Source: Liolophura sinensis
Taxonomy: Eukaryota > Mollusca > Polyplacophora > Chitonida > Chitonidae
Length of the DNA stretch: 64,000 nt
NCBI RefSeq assembly: GCF_032854445.1
Contig: NC_088306.1
Span: 27,499,764-27,563,763 of the forward strand
Reading direction: 5' to 3'
Every line of letters starts with the position of its first letter. Positions within the stretch are counted from its first letter, which is position 1. A model generated the notes under the pieces. That model was not told the origin of the DNA. It saw only the letters and a program-made list of their open reading frames with translations, and made no database searches. The position numbers and the translations under genes were made by a program. Of this stretch, positions 28,055 to 39,169 are shown one piece after another.

Positions 28055-28503
28055 TCCACCCCGTCTGAAATGAATGTCGTCCCGACATTACAGTTCTATT
28101 AGACAAATACAGAAAATAGGTCACTAGATTACAATGGCTGATACCACGTGATCGCAAAGATGGGTAGAATTATTTTCTTTAAAACTATTATACTTGGATA
28201 CCTTGCAGAACTGTAAACATGTTGGCCAAACGAGTTACAAATGTTCCTTCAAATAGTTACACATCATAAAGCGATCAACAATTACATACAATAAGACAGT
28301 ATACAGGTCTGCATCACTATTGTCTATTCTAAGTGTAACCAAAACACATGTTACCACTTCAGTTCCGCGTGTTGCAGACTTTAACCCGTTCTACTCCTAT
28401 AGTAGCAGACATTCTGTATATTGTGATAGAACACAGTAGTTCAGACTACATATTGGGTATATTACACCTCATATTATGAAATGATATTGACAAATAGCAA
28501 AAA

Positions 28504-29900
28504 TTAATACAGGAAACAGGTAAACGTTTGCAAACTCTCGCACACAAATGCATGGATCACTACAAGGCACATCCACCCCTTTAAGGAGATCAATTTAATA
28601 CTCTTTTTTGTGGCATCTACACCATATGGGAGACGTGCAGGAGTCTTCCGAATCCTGTGAGAGTGACATAGTGGAGGTTCTGCATCTGTAGTCGTTGCGG
28701 TATCCTCCGAGATTGTTGGCTGAAAATCAGGATTAGAGTCATCTTCGCACTGATTCCACTGTGCGAGAGCCCCTGGCCGAAACGGTGGTACTAAGGGGTT
28801 CAGCTCAGTCATCGGATATGTGCGAAAGAAATATTCCTCTTCATCCAACGAGTCTGATGAATAATCCTGGTCTGTGCGCTGCACATGCGGCTCACGGTGT
28901 TTCTGTCGATTTGGTTTAGGCTTGCTGGGGACTGGAACAGAAACAGGTAAGTAATCTTTTCAGCACCTGAGTGACCCATTTCTTCATGCAGTTCCTTGTA
29001 TATAAGGGGCTTATACTTTGCATGAAGTACCAACTATTTGTGGATGTTGCCTTAGGGGACTCACATGTGAGTCTATTCAGCAGATCATGATCATCCACTT
29101 TAAGACGTTATTCTTCCCTGAGCAAGCACTTCACTCCATGTGAAATGTCATTGCCGGACTTAACCTTGGGTGATCCCTTTAGTTTCAGGTAAGTTCCTAT
29201 GTCTGGGTCGTTTTGCTGAGCGTTTCTGATGCTTTCCTTTGTCTTGGCACACAAGGTATTCACTGAGTTGCGAACCAAACCCAGTTTATCCGTGTTCACC
29301 ACTTGCGGATCATTGGTGATGGCACTGATCCATGGAGCCAGTTCATGGGACTGAGCTCGAACAGCTTTGACAACTGCACTTATCGTATCAGGAGACATCT
29401 CTTCTGAGCAGGAGCAGATGAATTCGTCAATGTCAGTTAGCATCCTAGACAATCCATCGGCGTCCCCATTTGACTTTCCTGGACGATATCGCACCACAAA
29501 GCTGTAATCAGTAAGTCCAGAAACCCATCGTTGTCAAGTTGCATGTGATTTGGCTCACGTTAACGTATAGGTCAAAGGATTATTATCGCTGTATACAGTT
29601 GTGTGACAAGTATAGTACAGGTAATCCCTAAAGTCATCGCCCAATTTAATGCCAGAAACTCGAGTTTACCCGAGTGTAGATGGTGTCGTTGCTCAGATGG
29701 GCTCAATGTTCTTTATCCATAGCCTATGGCACGTAGATTACCTCTTCCTTGGTACTGGTAAAGTACAGCTCCTAATCCTTCTGATGATGCATCTGTATGC
29801 AGAATGAAGGGTTTTCCAAAGTCTGGGTACGCCATTACCGTTTCCTTCGAAAAGGCATCTACCAGTTCTTCCAGAACCTGTTGATGACAGTCAGTCCAAA
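28504..29900 (-). pseudogene. pol: pol remnants of the gypsy-type element
   Basis: 29900-29500 has an RNase H-like stretch in several frames. 29497-29108 begins VRYRPGKSNGDADGLSR, the RNase H end typical of Ty3/gypsy pol. 29033-28930 has YKPLIYKELHEEMGHSGAEK, the start of an integrase zinc domain. 28884-28504 is an acidic tail ending HRIRKTPARLPYG. The integrase core is deleted between the last two. Confidence 0.75.
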
Positions 29901-30002
29901 TTACTGAGCTATTTGAAGGGGCTTATCCAGATGATCGCCGATTCACTTTAGTTCGAACCCTTCGCTTAGTCACACTGGATGTTTCTGCCGATACTTTAGC
30001 AT

Positions 30003-30860
30003 TTAACAGATCCGACTCCTCATTAAGCATCCCCATGACTTGACGTTTCTGTTCTGCGGAGATCCGCATTTTTTCATTTCGTGACGATTAGCGTCGCTCT
30101 GCAGTCCTGTCAAAACTGCCCTTTGAAACATTTGTTGAACTAATGTACTGTCATAGCTAACAGCCATCTCCCCCTGAGAAGCAAACAATATCTTCTGTCG
30201 TAAGTCCATCATCCTAATTAAGAATGCTTGTGGGTCTTCCTTACTTCCCTGAGCTCAGGCACACAGCTGTTGATAAAGTTCAGTTGAACTCTTCTGTCTG
30301 TAGTGCGCACGACGAACTCTTCGCAGAGCTGATAAAGTCAAATGAGTCCTTCCTTCTAGGTAGCTTCTGAGCCCAAGCCCTGGGACAATTGCTCGGAGTA
30401 CAGCCTGAACGACTTCAGCTTCACTGTGGCCTTGTGCACATCCTTGTTCAATTTGTCTTATTAGACTGGTGAAACTCAGTCGGCCTTGTTGTGTTGGTTC
30501 ATCAATCTGACCTCCAAGCTTAAACTCACGCTTCCATATAGGTGTCACTATAGGTGCATCAGGCCTTGAAGGAATGATTTGCTTTTCTGGTTCATTAGGA
30601 TCGGATTTGCCTGTCTTACTTTGTTTCTTACCAACCGATTCGAAATAAGACTGTGCTGTTAAAAGACTTGCCATTCCTCCATCCTCCTTCGTAGCTTCAG
30701 CAACCATGTATTTGTTAAGCAGCTGTACTAAAGAAGGCTTTCCTAATTCCGCCGCATACTTATCAGAAACTGTCAGTTTTTGCAACAGTCCAATAAGCTC
30801 ATCTGCTGACAAAGTATAAAGCTTTTGTCTCACTGCATACTCCAACTCTAGGTCAGCCAT
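30003..30860 (-). pseudogene. gag: gag of the gypsy-type element, broken
   Basis: MADLELEYAVRQKLYTLSAD starts at 30860 and stays open to 30255, including capsid-like TSLIRQIEQGCAQGHSEAEV and IVPGLGLRSYLEG. A second piece in another frame (30212-30003, LRQKILFASQGEM, FQRAVLTGLQSD) continues the capsid region. This resembles gag of Ty3/gypsy elements common in fish and invertebrates. The frame change and an abrupt end before any protease show it is defective. Confidence 0.8.
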
Positions 30861-30979
30861 TTTTCCTTAAGATGAAACTATTACAAATCTATCGTACTTA
30901 CAGATGTCCTAAAACAGCTAATAAATTGTATGACATATAATGCATCCAATTCAAAAGACTGAAATCCTATGCGCTGCAC

Positions 30980-31025
30980 TGTTTCTTACACAGTTTCTTA
31001 CACAGTTTCTTACACAGTTTCTTAA
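30980..31025. repeat. 12-bp tandem repeat TTTCTTACACAG
   Basis: Four units in the leader of the gypsy-type element. Confidence 0.85.
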
Positions 31026-31461
31026 CATGTAAACGAAATATCATGTCAAACAAATACTATGTCAACCAACAACAGTCTCAACACTCAGTAAGCATAGTAG
31101 TGCTGCAACCAACCTGCATGCCGCCTAAGAGTCCTTCCACTGTAGGTCTGATTTACTCAATGTGTATTGCAATGTCACAATGGTAATAACAATCTTCCAA
31201 AGTTTTTATAGGAATATCCTCTGATGCACATAAAAGCTGTCTAGCTGCACACAGGTACATGTACACCATATGCACATTATCTGATGTCATTACGTCTCTT
31301 CAACTGATTTACCAGTCATACGTCTGTTCTGCCCCACCCTACGTATTGTCCTCTGTACTCATTTCGTCAATGTGCGTAATAGCTCAGTTGACTGTTTATC
31401 GCTGTACTCAGACAGACATCACTGCAGTTATTCATTCCCAAATCCCGGACAGGCACCTAAA

Positions 31462-31576
31462 TGTAACACCGGATATATATATAAGAGAACGAGGCAGCTC
31501 ATACACAAGCCACTGGATGTACAAGGCATCATATATGGAAAATGTACAGATGGGGGCACTACAACATGGCCTTACA
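31462..31576 (-). repeat. Five-prime LTR, 115 bp
   Basis: TGTAACACCGG at 31462 to CTTACA at 31576, with GTACAGATGGGGGCACTACA shared with the other LTR. TGTAA...TTACA are inverted ends. Confidence 0.75.
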
Positions 31577-34500
31577 AATACATTTCTGGATGGTATTTCC
31601 CCAGAGGAAAATTTAGAGACTAGGATCTTTGAAACACCGTGTTGCTCATTATGCCAGTTGGATTCTTACTATGTAGCGTTTTAAATATTGTCTGCCTTTC
31701 TTCATTGGCACTAAAATTCACCGAAACCTCACAATAAAATGTCTTGCCCAGTTTCCCAGACAAATCTGGAGTTGGCTATTGTCATGATCAAACAACAAAC
31801 TTATTCACTTCATTACCTCATTTGGATTTCTACACCATTATACTGGCCGTCGTCGCATATGCAGAATATTATTGGGTATTGCGTAGAACACCAATCAAAT
31901 AAAATAAATATATCTTTTCTGTAAACTACGTAACAGCATATTTTCCATCTTTTGTCGCAGGTATTTGGGGCAGTGCTTTCTGCATCATGTTTAATCGACT
32001 ATTTGATGACAACCGAAACATGTACCCCGTGGAAATGGTCAGACGGGAAATGAGTAAATCCCTGAGCAATGTGCACACCACTTGCCAGGCCTTGAAAACC
32101 ACTATATTATATTTTTAACTTAAATAAAGAGATAATGAAACAAATATTCCTAACCGTCAGTAGAAGTCATACAGAAGTTTTTGGTACCAAATTGCTGAAA
32201 TTACTGAAAAGATGATTTCGTCTTGTGATTAGTGGTATTATCCCGTGCAATCTTTATGACAGGAAAGAATTTACGATTATTCCTATTTTGATAAATTTCT
32301 AAAAAAAATAAAGACTAAACTCTAAAAGTACATATCGTAATATTGTAATTAAAAAAGAATCCGTGGTGAGTGACGGAAGCGAAGATTAAGACGATGATGA
32401 CGACGATGATTTTGATAATCACGATAACTCTCATCATGATCATTGTGAAGAACAAGGATCGGAAAAAACGGTCGCGGACAAAGGATTCTGGATGAACTGG
32501 TTTAAGAGCCTAGTAGACAGGTAATATAATGTATTCTCTTTGCAATTTACTCCTCTAATTTAGTCACACAGCAAATACTGCCACTATCCAAGCCCTTCAA
32601 AAATTCACTGCACTTCTCTTCATCTTTTAGCGCGACTCATGAAGAATATTGGTTTGCTTGCTTGGACAAACAGATGCGACAATATAGCTTTACGGCAAGG
32701 ATTTTTTGTTTCAATTATCTGGCGAGGTGCAATGGCTTAAACCCTTTGATTTCAATGTTACTGTCTCTTTCAAAAACGAAAGTTTACTACACACACTTTA
32801 TAAAGCCTGTTTATGTGTCAACGAAACTTCAGTGATATTTGTAATGGTCGAAATGTGTCATTCTTTAGTCGTCTTAAAAATAGTAAAAAAAACCCAGTAT
32901 AATGTTTTCCCAAAACCAATATTTCTTGCATAACAAATCAAAAAAGATGATTTTTCTTACGCTTGACCACAAGCGTATAGTGACGTCATATTTCTCGTGA
33001 AAAGTTCAGAAGTATTACTTGTTTATTTCAGTTGAATTTGAAAATAAAAATGTGGAAGTCAAAAAATTTGTTGTTTAAGTGTGAACCGATTTCTAAAATC
33101 AAAATCTCATGAATATCGTTTTCCGTTTTCAGCAAGAGATTTCAGCTTCTGAGCATGCGCACTGGCCGCGTGATACACAACTCCCGGAGAGGGATCGCCT
33201 TACTACCTAAAGGAGAAGAACATAAGTCCCCCGAAAGAAAAATTTTTGTGAAAAGACATTAATAAATCCAGTAATTAAGGGGGGTGTTTCTAGTTCAGTC
33301 ATTAAATTAACGCAACGTATAAAAGAATGACAGGGCAAGTTCGAAACGATGCTATATTCTGAGTACGGCGTAAAGCACCAATCAAAAAAAAAAAAAATCG
33401 AAACGATGCTTAAAAAGACAAAAGTGTTGCATTTGGTATTTAGCCCAGTCCTTTATTTCACAGGTGTTCTTTCCCCAATTCGAAACTTATTCGAAACAGT
33501 TGATAAAGCTAAAGAAAAGAGCATTAAAATAACTTCTGGTGCAATATATATCATTTGATCCGGAAAGAGCTGGATTTGAACTGTTGACCTAGTTACCTGC
33601 ATGCTTAATACAATTGTACTGCGCCAGACTTCTTTGTTAAGCTTGGCCGGCCCTCCCAGCATTATTTGACAGTATATAGGTCAGAGGCGTGGAAATAGTA
33701 TTTACATAAAATAAGCCAAAAAATTTAATAATTTTTACAGACGATTCAGACGAAGGAATCAGAGTGTATTCCACCCACGTGAAGAAACAATTCGTCGTGA
33801 ACGCAGGGTTAACTTTCAACTCCCCGTACCCTTTCGTGCTGAGGCAAGCCCGGGGGATAGACCTCATCCTGTCGTTTGACTTCAGTGGTAGACTTGGTGA
33901 TGACAGCGAGCCGTTCAAGGTAAATTAATTCCTGATGAATAACCAATCAGCTATCTGGTACCAATTTTACAACAGCCATTTATGACCTTAGGTTGAATTA
34001 AAAACTTAGTCAACGATTTTTGGGGGCCCGACACACGTGTGTTGAAATGGTCAAATTTTAATTTCTAAGACCAAACATAAGATCTAAAATCGTATTTTAA
34101 ATTTGACTTAGCTCCGGGCAATGTTATATGTACATCATTACTTGCCAGCATTCCCTGTTTACTCTGAACTATTCGGATTATTTTAATAACTGCTTTCATT
34201 AGATCGGTATCATCGTGTTTTCCATGGTTTCGAGGTTGTAAAACAAATTTGCCTTGCTAAACGAATGTGCTGGTGATTTTTTTCCAGGAAATAAGACTGG
34301 CTGAAAAGTGGGCTAAACAACACGGTCTTCGTTTCCAACCCATCGACACGAGTGTGTTTGAGAAAGAAGGGATGAAAGAGTTGTACATCTTCCGTGATCC
34401 CAACGACCCTAAATGTTCCATAATCTTTCATTTTGTCCTCGTGTTCTCTAATTTCGGAAGTATAAGAAGCCAGGTGAGTTGCAAGTATTTCAAGGCGCAG

Positions 34501-35205
34501 GGTCAAAACCGGCCGTGGTCAGGGAACATTCCTGCGCTGTCACTGCTTGTGGTGCCTTGGTGACAGTAAGCGATCTACAACGCTCGCGGGAACATTGATG
34601 AAGTCTAAAATTTGTTGGAGAACACGTATCCGCCACTAGTGTGGTGTGCATATCTCTACGTCACATGTTTGAAAGTTAGTCATTAACTTACTTACGGTCG
34701 GAGATTTACGGCGGGCAGTTCTGTTTGCTCCAGCAACAATATCGACAAAATAAATCAATACAGCCAGGCTGGAACACACTACCCACTGCTATACATGCAC
34801 TCTTATATGTACATATATATTCCACGATTTGGGGTGCTAGACAATTTTGATCATTTTGAGAGGCCCCTTTTAATCAGAGAAGTTATTATTTCGTATTTTT
34901 CAGATGCCATAATAATTTTTTGCCCTAAACGTTTTCTCTTTCGTCATCAGGTATTGCAAGGGAGAATACTTGCGATAAGAATTCGCGGTGTTCGCCATCT
35001 TTGATGATCCTGAGGCTCCTTATTCCACGTTTAACTTCACCTACACTCACAAGGCGATTGATCGGTCATCTCAGCTGATGGAATTCAGTACATTCAACCG
35101 CCTGAAGGAGATCAAAGAGGCGGTCCAGAGGAAAAGAAAATAATTCATTTTAATGAGATTAGAAACCAATGTAAATTGTGTACGTAGAACATTAAAGGAT
35201 AGGAT

Positions 35206-35890
35206 TTATGCTATTTTAGACGTTGCCAGCATACTGTTTGTTGAGAGCGGACAACACCGGACTCTCCTCTGATCTCGCGGGTTTGATGGTAATAAGCGGT
35301 CGAAAGCGAACATAGGGAGGGCCGTTATAATGTAGTCTTCCATGAAGTTTATTGAAGGTCTCTTGACTTCCATCTGTATGACATACTCGTGTCCAAGAAC
35401 CTGCTGTGTGTGAGAAAATATTATATATATTTACGTATATATGTTTATTTGGAATTGCCTCATTACAATGGTCATCAAAGTTATATATGTTTGAACACGG
35501 CGTGAACACCTATTGTACAATCATATCATTACATAACAGAAATCACAAGTAATGCATAATTTTAACATTCCGTGAGTATTCCCCCATAATGTTTATTTTA
35601 ATAAATATCATAACGCGAGGCAATATTTTTGTCGTGTTTAAATGTTTCAGTAGAATTAGATGACATTATCAGTACTATTTTAGAGTTAGAGCCTCAATAA
35701 TTTTTTTACATACCTGTACTTTTTTGGTTTGTACTGTCATAAACTGATCAAGATTTACAGTTCGTTTGACTTCGCTTTCGTCTTCATTGTTTTCAAGACA
35801 ATTCGTTATTCGTTTCAGAAAACGACAATCTCTCTCACCAATACTGTATGCTAAATAACCGCAAGGCTGGTGAACTGGAGAATCTGCCAT
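35206..35890 (-). CDS. Putative small two-exon gene, unrecognised
   Basis: Exon 1 starts at ATG 35890 (MADSPVHQPCGYLAYS...) and runs to a GTATGT donor after 35714. A matching acceptor (ACACAGCAG) precedes 35400, and the phase-0 frame stays open to TAA at 35206-35208, about 123 residues in all. The second segment is homologous to 43870-44010 in the other arm, where it is also mostly open. I recognise no domain. It could equally be noncoding sequence conserved by the duplication. Confidence 0.25.
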
Positions 35891-36419
35891 CCGGAAGTTA
35901 ATCCTAAAGTGAAAATTGTCTCTTTACATATGATATGGCCATTTGGTAGTGTATAGCCGCAATTTTAAAATAGACGAAGGGTGCATTGAGCAGGAACTGC
36001 AAGATAACAAACAAGACAAGCCCTGGTATTTTCACTTTCACTTACAAAATCAGAAGTCATGATTTTTACATGAAAACGGGTTGTACCGGAATTAAATTTG
36101 AATGACATTCTGTTAAAGTTTTTGCGTGGTTATTCGCAGATGTTTACTGATGCAATACGCTGTCCGGGTTCTCGAAGGGTACCCGAATTGAGATACTCAT
36201 AGCATTTTAGGTTGTCTAATAATTTATCTGTATTTAGTTGTATTTCGCCCGCTTAAAGATTGGCTTTTAATGGTGTTCTTCGATGAATTAAGAACTTTGT
36301 GTAGCAGAGGGAGTCACCAATTTTATGTTAAGTTCTCTAACTGATATGCAATTTGTTTTCAAGTGTATTTGAAAAGTGTGTACTGCCTCGTTTGGCGTTC
36401 AGAGAGGTTAGTATATTGT

Positions 36420-36670
36420 GACTAGGTGGGGTGTCATGCCTGAAGTATTCGGCATGATACTTCAGTGGCGGTAGCAGATTGCGGCATGGACTCGAGCTGC
36501 CACAAGATATCGTACACGCACACACACACCTGATGACTTTGCGGCATGGACTCGAGCTGCCACAAGACATCGTACACGCACACACACACCTGATGACTTT
36601 GCGGCATGGACTCGAGCTGCCACAAGATATCGTACACACACAAACACACCTGATGACTCCTCGTCGTCAT
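36420..36670 (+). mobile_element. SINE body with tripled 60-bp end
   Basis: GGGGTGTCATGCCTGAAG and CATGATACTTCAGTGG match the body of the SINE at 48020. Its end (GCGGCATGGACTCGAGCTGC through CACCTGATGACTTT) is repeated three times at 36480-36659 with few differences. Confidence 0.7.
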
Positions 36671-36685
36671 ATGTCTAACACGTCG

Positions 36686-36686
36686 T

Positions 36687-36717
<31 letters not shown>

Positions 36718-36762
36718 ACGCACACGCACACGCACACACACACGCACACACATACATACATA
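36686..36762. repeat. (CA)n/(CACG)n microsatellite
   Basis: CA-rich simple repeat with CACG interruptions, following the tripled SINE end. Confidence 0.95.
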
Positions 36763-37384
36763 CCAGTTCCAGAAAATCAACATACCGACCGTTTGGCTAA
36801 AGATTCATCGTTACTCTCTGATGTGCTTGTTCATGTTCAACTTCAGACTTTGTATCGTGCACTAAAATCTTCTTTGCTTCTTTATGGCAGGAGGGGTTGG
36901 ATGCAGCAAATGACTGTCGATTTTGCTATGATTTTCAATCGTCTGTCTGTAACGGTTTTATTTTAGTAAGAGGTCGCAAGGCTGACGTGTTGATTTTATT
37001 AGGATTCATATTGGATTATGTCCATTAAATGCTGGTCTGAACAGAATAAATTCACACTCTAAAGGACTAGGTGACCATTACCAAGTTAAAGAATCTGTGG
37101 ATCACCTTTCGTCAAGATTAACATCATACAAATTCAGACAATGTCGATTTAAGTTGAAACAGCAAGTATGTTGCATGTCTCAAAGGTTTTATAAACCAGG
37201 CTTAGATGTCTCTCTATAACTGTGTGGTCGTGCATAGTATATTTGTTTTAGCCACTGCAGGTAAATAGCTTCATTGAATTATTATTCACAAGTTGGAGAC
37301 AAAGTTAAATCAAAACAGTCATAATAAAATCAAGAATAAGTAAATGAGAGCGTTTCTTATATATTGCACCATACATGTGAAGGT

Positions 37385-37530
37385 CAGTCATCAACCTGCG
37401 TATGGTCGTGGGTTTTACCGGGCTCTGCCCATTTTCCTCCCACCAGAATGCTGGCAGCTGTCGTATAAGTAAAATATTCTTAAGTATGGCTTAAAACACC
37501 AGTCAAATAAAACAAATAAATATATACATG
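37385..37530 (+). mobile_element. SINE-type tail repeat
   Basis: GGTCGTGGGTTTTACCGGGC, TTTCCTCCCACCAGAATGCT and AAGTATGGCTTAAAACACC, then AAATAAA runs. Short matches to the same tail are at 31857-31915, 33355-33395 and, inverted, 47370-47400. This family is familiar to me from mollusc genomes. Confidence 0.55.
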
Positions 37531-37567
37531 TATTGCACACTGACAGTCGTTAGACCAATCAACTCAC

Positions 37568-38597
37568 CTGATTGTCCCCGGAAAGGTTTGGCAGGTGAGA
37601 ATGGCGACAATGGACAGGTTTCCTGTAGAGACAAACCTCTCATAAAGTTATGTACCGCGCCTGCGCGACCGTCTCTCGTACTCAACAATTCGTAACGTTT
37701 ACTGCAAAAAATAATAACAAAATACATAAATAAACCATGCCTAAATTCTAAATAAACAAATAAATAAATGGATGAATAAAAAGACTAATCAAAAAGGATA
37801 ATATGTTACCTGTGATTTAATTCTGCATGTGCCCTATATATTAATTCTGTTGTTTCAGGACATGACGTTTCTTAAAGACTCGGACGGACATGATCTGGAT
37901 AAAGTGAAAGTGGAATGGGACTTGTATGTTAACTTGCGATTTCATTTTGTTTTCTTCCGTTTTCTCAGATCGACTTTATCCTTGACTTTTCTGACACAAA
38001 AAGTGACATATACAGGGACGTGAATGATGTGGAAAAAGTGGAAATTAAACGGGACTTATGTGGCAACCTGCAATTTAATTTTGTTTTCCCTCACTTTTTT
38101 CTTATTTTATCTTTCGAATATGACGTTTCTTAGGTCAAAAAACGTAATATAAATTGGTTTACATGATCTGAAAAAAGTGAAAATGAAATATAATTTGTTT
38201 GGTAACTTTCTAATATGATTGTAATCTGTTAATGACCTTATTTGTCTTTTCTCATACATGTGTTACACGCAGACGAAACTGTGAACAACTGCTTTATTTG
38301 TAATTTTTTTTCCTGTTGAGTGTTCAAGTTCTCTCAAAGAATGAGAAACCTACTTACCTTTCCACCAAACCCTTAATCAGTCCTGACCAAAGTCCTTTGC
38401 TCTTTGACGTCGTTTTGGATTTCTTGGTCGTTTCAGCGGTGGTCGCTTAGCGGCTTCATAGCGCCCTCTTTTGGCAGGAGGTGGCTTGGTTGATACGTCA
38501 TCTTCGTCATCACTATTAACGTTCTCGTCAGTGTCCTCGGAATCGCTGTCGTCATTGCTTGCGTCATTATCGTCGGTTCCATTTTCCAACTGTTTCT
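37568..38597 (-). pseudogene. PLA2G4-like: Third PLA2 fragment (two exons)
   Basis: Two exon-like segments on the minus strand in the central spacer resemble exons 12 and 13 of the intact gene. 38597-38358 is an acidic then basic linker (SDSEDTDENVNSDDEDD), followed by a KGLW..LIKGLVE tail in a different frame. 37701-37568 encodes RYELLSTRDGRAGAVHNFMRGL, close to RFQLLSTRTGRAGVIHNFLRGI of the intact gene. Both have AG/GT borders. The frame change in the first exon and the lack of recognisable neighbouring exons suggest a fragment. It is clearly more diverged than the two arms are from each other. Confidence 0.6.
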
Positions 38598-38599
38598 CT

Positions 38600-39106
38600 G
38601 TCAAGTAAGGATAAAAAAAGTTCAACGTCATTGTTTATCGAAATCAGAAACATTCTCTGCCTACCTTGTTTTCTGGTTTTAAAAATCACCGGACTATAAA
38701 TTTCACTACATGGCAAAGATGGACGATTGACAAATTTAAATTAAGAAATGTATTTTCTTTGATCATGTCCCAAAATTATTACTACCTTCGTGGGTTCACC
38801 ATAAATTGTCTTTAGCTAATCTATTTATTCTGAGGAGATATCTTCTCAATGTCTTCGCCTGGCAGATCACAAATATCCTGATGTAAAGAGGGGATGTAGT
38901 CAGATCTTTGTCTCGTCTGAACTTGAGACCTCAACGCAGAGCACTGTTGTCAAAAACTTTTGGAATCGGCCAGGTAAAAACCACAGCAGTGTGGATTTCT
39001 GGAAAGAGCAAAGTATAATGTTAGCTCATTAATGGGGCCATTAACCTCGTATCGTCCAGTCATGCAGTAAACAGCTGTATATGTGCTTTGAGTGTAGACT
39101 TATGCA
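38600..39106. other. Spacer, no gene seen
   Basis: Unique AT-rich sequence between the third PLA2 fragment and the 75-bp minisatellite; no exon, RNA gene or repeat recognised. Confidence 0.5.
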
Positions 39107-39169
39107 TTGAACAACACATCTGCAGACATGTCATTTGCGAGACTACAGGTCATTTACCGTGCAACTAAC

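Larger units (their letters stand above)
27869..31576 (-). mobile_element. Ty3/gypsy-type LTR retrotransposon, deleted
   Basis: Direct repeats starting TGTAACACCGG and ending CTTACA bound the element (27869-28054 and 31462-31576), with AATA on both outer sides. Next to the left repeat is a purine tract (GACGGGGTGGA on the minus strand) and next to the right one a primer-site-like sequence. Gag is recognisable; protease and reverse transcriptase are missing, and RNase H and integrase survive in pieces. It lies in the plus-arm intron between PLA2 exons 27306 and 31961 and is absent from the minus arm. Confidence 0.85.
6498..35143 (+). pseudogene. PLA2G4-like: Cytosolic phospholipase A2 pseudogene, C2-less, with nested insertions
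   Basis: Decayed inverted copy of the PLA2 gene without its C2 exons. Exon remnants: 6498-6535, 6801-6922 (acceptor AG changed to AA, small deletion), 8106-8239, 25670-25873 (deletions and early stop), 26241-26355, 27180-27306 (stop and deletion), 31961-32053, 32350-32520 (stop, deletion), 33133-33247 (deletion), 33741-33919, 34288-34473 and 34951-35143. The essential arginine codon of GGGFRAM reads Trp in exon 8106-8239, the serine after the nucleophile is deleted (GLSGC), and the catalytic Asp in exon 33741-33919 reads Asn (FVVNAG). The viral element sits in the intron after exon 8239 and the gypsy-type element in the intron after 27306. No functional phospholipase can be made from it. Confidence 0.9.
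6190..35530 (+). repeat. Plus arm of large inverted duplication (PLA2 locus)
   Basis: This arm matches 43330-53870 in reverse orientation, with exons and introns in the same order and diverged by many substitutions and indels. It is longer because it has received the 16-kb viral element, a gypsy-type element and a MITE candidate. The inner end is near 35510-35530, where the segment around 35206-35510 pairs with 43360-44010. The outer end is at the GTCACATGTGGG minisatellite near 6190. Confidence 0.85.

Noticed and set aside
37829..38150. Repeated GACATGACGTTTCTTA...GTGAAAGTGGAATGGGACTTGT segments as exons
   Set aside because: Two or three degenerate tandem copies with stops and no splice pattern; probably an AT-rich local repeat.
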